Source: Kiritimatiellia bacterium (GTDB lineage: Bacteria > Verrucomicrobiota > Kiritimatiellia > CAIQIC01 > Lenti-01). Taken from it: a stretch of DNA of 7,472 nucleotides. Of this stretch, positions 4,263-7,472 are shown in pieces; the first letter of the stretch is position 1; the number at the start of each line of letters is the position of its first letter. The DNA lies in contig JAHDSS010000045.1 in the NCBI GenBank assembly GCA_018432565.1, positions 1 to 7,472 on the forward strand. The letters are read 5' to 3'. The position numbers were made by a program, and so were the translations under genes. Below the pieces are notes generated by a model. It did no database searches, was not told the origin of the DNA, and was given only the letters and a program-made list of their open reading frames with translations.

Positions 4263-6389
4263 ATGGGCCGCATCCGCCCTACTCCTTCCCCCTCCGGCGC
4301 CGGTCACGGCGGCCGGAGGTTTTTTACGTCCCTGACGCCCGCCAAACGCCGGGCCTTCCGAATCGCTGCCCTTGCCCTGCCGTTCCTGCTGCTGGGCGCG
4401 GTCGAAGGCGGACTGCGGCTCGGCGGCCGGGGCGGATACCCGCCTTTTCTGCGAGCGGCGGGCCGGCTGCCGACGGGCGAAACGCTCTGCCTTGTGGAGC
4501 CGGCGGCGAGCAAACCGTATTTCTTTGCCAATCCGGATCGCCCGGGCTACGCCGAACAAACCAATTTCCGGATGCCCAAGCCGGCGGGGACCGTGCGCAT
4601 CTTCCTGGTGGGCGAATCGGCGGCCAAGGGCTATCCGCAGCCGCGCAATCTGTCCATGTCCGCGTTTCTTCAGGAGATGCTGCAGGCCGCCTGGCCGGAG
4701 CGCACGGTGGAGACGATCAACCTGGGCACCACGGCCGTTGCGAGCTTTCCGCTGGTCTATCAGGTGCGCGACGCGCTGCGCTTCGACCCGGACTTGTTCA
4801 TCTTCTACCTGGGCAACAATGAATTCTTCGGGGCGTACGGCACCGGATCGCTCAGCGCCGCGGGCCGGCTGCCGCCGCGCGCGCTGCGGATCCTGCGCGG
4901 ATTGCGCGGGTCGGCTCTCTTTCAAACCCTGAACGAAGCCCTGCGGCGGAAGAGCGACGGCAGCCGGACCCTGATGGAAGAAATGATGGGACGCGCGGCA
5001 ATTCCGGCGGAGTCGCCCCTGCGCGCCGCCGCCGCGCGGAATCTGGAGGAAAACCTGATCGCCATGCTCGCGCACACCCAGGCGGCGGGCGTCCCGGCCA
5101 TCGTGTGCACCACGGCCAGCAACGAAGCGGATCTGGCCCCGCTGGGCGCCGACGACGAGGCCGGCGCCGATCCCGCGCAACGGGCCGAAGCGCTGCGGCT
5201 CCTGGCGGAGGGCGAGGCCCGGCTGGCGGATCAGCCCGCCGCCGCCGCGAACGCCTTCCGCCGGGCCGCGGCATGCGCCCCCCGCAACGCCCGGGCCCGC
5301 TTCGGACTGGGCCGCGCGCTGGCCGCTGCCGGCGACCGCGAGGGCGCGCGCGAGGCGTTTCTCGCGGCGCGCGATCTGGACACCCTGCCCTGGCGGCCGA
5401 CCTCGCAGACCGAGGCGGCCATCCGCTCCGCCGCCCGCCGCATGGGTGTCCCTCTGGCCGACGTGGCCGAACGGTTCCGCCAGGCCTCCCCGCTCGGCGC
5501 CACCGGTCATGAAAGCGCCGGCGACCATGTGCATCTCACCCTGCACGGACAGGCCCTGGCCGCCCGGTGCATGGCGGAAACAATGGCCTCGCTTCCCGAA
5601 CCGCTGCAGCTTTCCGCCGGGGCCCTCGCCCGGCTCCCGGATTCCGAGGACCTGGCCCGGCGCCTGGGCGCGAATCCCTACGACGAGTATCGCGTGAACC
5701 ACACGCTGCGCGTGCTGTTCGGCGTGGACTTCATGCGGCGCTCGAACCCGGACGCCCTGGAGCGGTTCGAGCGCGCCTGCCGCCTCGCCGAGTCGCACAT
5801 GTCCCCGGCCGTGCTCGAAGCCGCCCGCCAGTGGCAGACCATGCGGCCGCATGCCGGCGGCCTGCGCCCCATCGCCGGCATGGCGGCCCGGGCGCTCCTT
5901 CGGGAAGGACGCGTGGACGAGGCGGCCGGCCTCTTCGCCATCGCCGCCCGCCAGGTTCCCGACTACACCTCGTGGCACCTTGAATACATCTACTTTGCCC
6001 TGGCCTGCCGCGAAAAAATCGCCGGGAGCCTTGCGGAGGCGGATCGGGAGACCGCCGCCCGCGCCATCGCCGAAGGCCAGTTCCTGCTGGCGCGGGGATT
6101 TTCGCAAACGGGCCTGACGGAACGCTACGTGGGCCGCCTGCACCAGTTGCGCGGCGAATGGGTCGAAGCCATCCCGCAGCTGCTGGCGGCGCGCCCGCGC
6201 ATGACCGCCGAGGATCTGCTCGCCTGCGACCAGGCCCTGGTCATGTCGTATGTCAAAACCGACCGGATTCCCGAAGCCCGGTCCCTGATCCATGACGGCA
6301 TCCGCCGCAACGGGCGCTTCGCCGGCGTCTATCGGCAATTGCTCGCCCAGCTCCCGCCCCCCGCCGCCCTTCTTCGCGACAGCGACTAA
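4263..6389 (+). CDS. Membrane-anchored SGNH/GDSL hydrolase with TPR-like repeats
   Basis: The frame gives 708 residues from ATG 4263, numbered from there. Residues 26-53 (PAKRRAFRIAAL...EGGLRLGG) form a basic stretch plus one hydrophobic segment, a signal anchor that would place the enzyme outside the cytoplasmic membrane. SGNH blocks are VGESAAKG (116-123; Ser119 nucleophile), Gly155 in INLGTTA, GNNEF (184-188; block III Asn) and DHVHLTLHG (421-429; Asp421/His424). Between blocks III and V, about 310-372, sits an Ala-rich helical stretch with TPR character (AFRRAAACAPRNARARFGLGRALAAAGD). Residues about 450-708 hold more TPR-like helices. SGNH enzymes with inserted TPRs are known in several bacterial phyla; the substrate is unknown, and envelope polysaccharide esters are a guess. 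ATG 4263 abuts the previous stop and precedes a terminator, so the true start may be ACG 4326 or CTG 4332, giving MSLTPAKRR or MTPAKRR. Confidence 0.85.
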   Translation: MGRIRPTPSPSGAGHGGRRFFTSLTPAKRRAFRIAALALPFLLLGAVEGGLRLGGRGGYPPFLRAAGRLPTGETLCLVEPAASKPYFFANPDRPGYAEQTNFRMPKPAGTVRIFLVGESAAKGYPQPRNLSMSAFLQEMLQAAWPERTVETINLGTTAVASFPLVYQVRDALRFDPDLFIFYLGNNEFFGAYGTGSLSAAGRLPPRALRILRGLRGSALFQTLNEALRRKSDGSRTLMEEMMGRAAIPAESPLRAAAARNLEENLIAMLAHTQAAGVPAIVCTTASNEADLAPLGADDEAGADPAQRAEALRLLAEGEARLADQPAAAANAFRRAAACAPRNARARFGLGRALAAAGDREGAREAFLAARDLDTLPWRPTSQTEAAIRSAARRMGVPLADVAERFRQASPLGATGHESAGDHVHLTLHGQALAARCMAETMASLPEPLQLSAGALARLPDSEDLARRLGANPYDEYRVNHTLRVLFGVDFMRRSNPDALERFERACRLAESHMSPAVLEAARQWQTMRPHAGGLRPIAGMAARALLREGRVDEAAGLFAIAARQVPDYTSWHLEYIYFALACREKIAGSLAEADRETAARAIAEGQFLLARGFSQTGLTERYVGRLHQLRGEWVEAIPQLLAARPRMTAEDLLACDQALVMSYVKTDRIPEARSLIHDGIRRNGRFAGVYRQLLAQLPPPAALLRDSD
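4291..4325 (+). terminator. Intrinsic terminator of the PEP-CTERM gene, inside the next open frame
   Basis: The arms CCTCCGGC (4291-4298) and GCCGGAGG (4312-4319) pair perfectly. GCCG (4299-4302) and CGGC (4307-4310) extend the stem to 12 bp with one bulged G (4311) and a GTCA tetraloop. Six T residues follow (4320-4325). It lies 28 bp after the TAA of the PEP-CTERM gene. Its 3' arm contains GGAGG (4315-4319), which may also serve as the Shine-Dalgarno sequence of the next gene. Confidence 0.9.
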
Positions 6390-6390
6390 C

Positions 6391-6422
6391 GGGCAACCGC
6401 CGGTGGGCAGGCGGTCTGGCCC
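6391..6422 (+). terminator. Possible weak terminator hairpin after the SGNH gene
   Basis: ACCGCC (6396-6401) pairs with GGCGGT (6410-6415) across an 8-nt loop, and GGGC (6391-6394) can pair with GCCC (6419-6422) outside it. It begins 2 bp after the stop codon. No U-tract follows, only a run of C, so termination would be weak or Rho-assisted. Confidence 0.3.
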
Positions 6423-6461
6423 GCCCCCCCCTGGTGCCGAATCGGATTTCCAGCCGGCTGG

Positions 6462-6490
6462 TTGCGCGCGGCGGAACCGTGGGGTACGTT
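6462..6490 (+). promoter_or_regulatory. Candidate promoter of the redox pair
   Basis: TTGCGC (6462-6467), a 17-nt spacer and TACGTT (6485-6490). The predicted start site falls at about 6497, which is the ATG itself, so the transcript would be leaderless. The boxes are weaker than those at 351 and 2197. Confidence 0.35.
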
Positions 6491-6496
6491 GCCTCG

Positions 6497-7363
6497 ATGA
6501 AACCGGCAACACCCATCCTGGCCCTGGCGATTCTGGCGGGAAATGCCCGGGCGGCGCCGGTTCGCGATGGCCCCGTGCAGGCCGACCTGATTTCCGAGGT
6601 GGCGGCCGTCGCGCCCGGGAAGCCGTTCACCGTCGCGTTCCGCATGACCCTGGATGAATCCTGGCACGCCTATTGGACCAACCCCGGCGATTCCGGCCTG
6701 GCCCCCTCGCTGGACTGGACCCTCCCCGACGGCTTTTCCGCCGGCGACCTGCAGCATCCGCCGCCGACCGCCATTCCCACTCCGCCTTTCATGACGTACG
6801 GCCATGAAGGCGAGGTCCTGTTTCTGGTCACCCTGACCCCGCCGCCGGTGCTGGAGGCGGATTCCGTGACTCTTCGGGCGGAGGCGGAGTGGCTGGTCTG
6901 CCGCGACTTCTGCCTGCCGGGTTCCGCGCAGCTGGACCTGACCCTGCCCGTCGGCCCGGCCCCCGCGCCGCTGCATCCCGTTCATGCCGATGTCATCCGG
7001 CAGGCCCGGGAGAATCTGCCCAGGGCCCCGGCGGACTGGCGAATCCATGCCGAAGCCTCGGCCAACCGCTACCGCCTGCTGGCGCAGCCTCTCGGCAATG
7101 CGCCGGAAACCGTCTCCTCCGCCGCCTTTTTCCCGGATTCGCCGGAGGTGATCCTTCCTGCCGCCCCGCAGGTTTTTCAGTCCGCCGGAAACGGCTTTAC
7201 GCTGGAGATGGAACCGGCCGCCGGCGGAGATTTGTTTCCGGCACGCCTGTCGGGGGTGCTGATCCTTCAGGGGCCCGCCGGCCGGCAGGCGCTGCGCGTG
7301 ACCGCTCCGTTTTCCAAATCCGCCCCTTCCGACATAACCCGCACAGAAAGGAATGCCCCATGA
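6497..7363 (+). CDS. Secreted DsbD N-terminal-domain (DsbD-alpha-like) protein
   Basis: A 288-residue exported protein. MKPATPILALAILAGNARA (1-19) is a signal peptide with an Ala-x-Ala site. The rest resembles the immunoglobulin-like N-terminal domain of the DsbD/ScsB family: FRMTLDESWHAYWTNPGDSGL (48-68) with its hallmark WHxYWxNPGDSG, a PPP/FMTYGHEGEVLFLVTL region (88-113), and WLVCRDFCLPG (132-142) with Cys135 and Cys139 as the likely thiol pair. In full DsbD this domain receives electrons from the membrane domain and passes them to periplasmic partners. Here there is no transmembrane DsbD core and no C-terminal thioredoxin domain. ATG 6497 is preferred over the upstream in-frame GTG at 6434 because the signal peptide begins there. 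The stop overlaps the next start (ATGA, 7360-7363), which implies translational coupling. Confidence 0.85.
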   Translation: MKPATPILALAILAGNARAAPVRDGPVQADLISEVAAVAPGKPFTVAFRMTLDESWHAYWTNPGDSGLAPSLDWTLPDGFSAGDLQHPPPTAIPTPPFMTYGHEGEVLFLVTLTPPPVLEADSVTLRAEAEWLVCRDFCLPGSAQLDLTLPVGPAPAPLHPVHADVIRQARENLPRAPADWRIHAEASANRYRLLAQPLGNAPETVSSAAFFPDSPEVILPAAPQVFQSAGNGFTLEMEPAAGGDLFPARLSGVLILQGPAGRQALRVTAPFSKSAPSDITRTERNAP

Positions 7364-7472
7364 ACCCACGCCGTCTCCCCGTCTTCGCCGCCGCCGTCTT
7401 CCTGTCGGGCTGGACCGCCGCCTTCGCCGACGCGCCTCCCGGCTCCCCCGCGCCGGATTTCACCCTCCCCGA
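7360..7472 (+). CDS. Secreted peroxiredoxin/thioredoxin-fold protein, 5' part only
   Basis: Only 37 codons are inside the window. MNPRRLPVFAAAVFLSGWTAAFADA is a clear signal peptide (basic start, hydrophobic core, Ala-rich end). The mature start, PPGSPAPDFTLP, is the usual opening of AhpC/TSA-type peroxiredoxins and TlpA/ResA-like thiol oxidoreductases (G..APDF.L). The catalytic cysteine lies beyond the edge, so these cannot be told apart. AAAGGA (7347-7352) precedes the ATG by 7 nt, and the start overlaps the stop of the DsbD-like gene. The coupling suggests the two proteins act on each other outside the cytoplasm. Confidence 0.75.
   Translation, partial: MNPRRLPVFAAAVFLSGWTAAFADAPPGSPAPDFTLP

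Noticed and set aside
6434..6496. Upstream GTG start for the DsbD-like gene
   Set aside because: It would place 21 residues before a well-formed signal peptide and would run through the candidate promoter; ATG 6497 fits better.
3627..6512. A 961-codon open frame on the minus strand
   Set aside because: It is antisense to the PEP-CTERM and SGNH genes and arises from high GC at third codon positions. The product is Arg/Gly/Ala/Gln-rich with no recognisable motif, and the + strand genes have clear families.

Overview
The window is GC-rich, densely coding bacterial DNA with every supported gene on the + strand. The organism is probably an uncultured member of the PVC group (Verrucomicrobiota/Kiritimatiellota-like, or possibly a planctomycete). 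The inference rests on three traits: an SHD1 domain fused to a secreted hydrolase, a PEP-CTERM sorting-signal protein, and a large SGNH hydrolase carrying TPR-like repeats. No rRNA or marker gene is present to prove it. No tRNA, rRNA, CRISPR array, transposase or phage gene was seen.

Layout. Positions 1-286 hold a five-unit, roughly 60-bp tandem array with alternating unit types (A-B-A-B-A), each built on a 9-nt sub-period beginning TTCG. A promoter at 351-380 then drives a two-gene unit: an alpha/alpha-toroid (prenyltransferase/squalene-oxidase-like) protein of unknown function (415-1389) and a YjhP-type SAM methyltransferase (1424-2170). A near copy of the same promoter (2197-2226) precedes a secreted SHD1-alpha/beta hydrolase (2257-3213). 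A 344-bp gap follows, with a solo copy of the 9-nt-period repeat, a hairpin, and an A-tract-boosted promoter (3470-3497). This leads to a PEP-CTERM protein gene (3558/3570-4262), which ends at a strong intrinsic terminator (4291-4325). The terminator lies inside the first codons of the next open frame, an N-terminally anchored SGNH/GDSL hydrolase with TPR-like repeats (to 6389). The window closes with an extracytoplasmic redox pair: a stand-alone DsbD N-terminal-domain protein (6497-7363) translationally coupled to a secreted peroxiredoxin/thioredoxin-fold protein cut by the window edge (7360 onward).

Most of the products look exported (hydrolase, PEP-CTERM protein, SGNH enzyme, DsbD-like and redoxin proteins), so this is mainly a cell-envelope region. 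Only the toroid-methyltransferase pair looks cytoplasmic. No single pathway ties all the genes together.

The points most worth checking are two damaged or unconventional gene starts side by side. The PEP-CTERM gene has an ideal ribosome site and ATG followed by an in-frame TAG at codon 4. The SGNH gene has its only ATG upstream of a terminator hairpin, while a Shine-Dalgarno sequence inside that hairpin sits 6 nt before an in-frame ACG. Two further points are the duplicated TTGACT-N18-TACCCT promoter module and the period-9 intergenic repeats.
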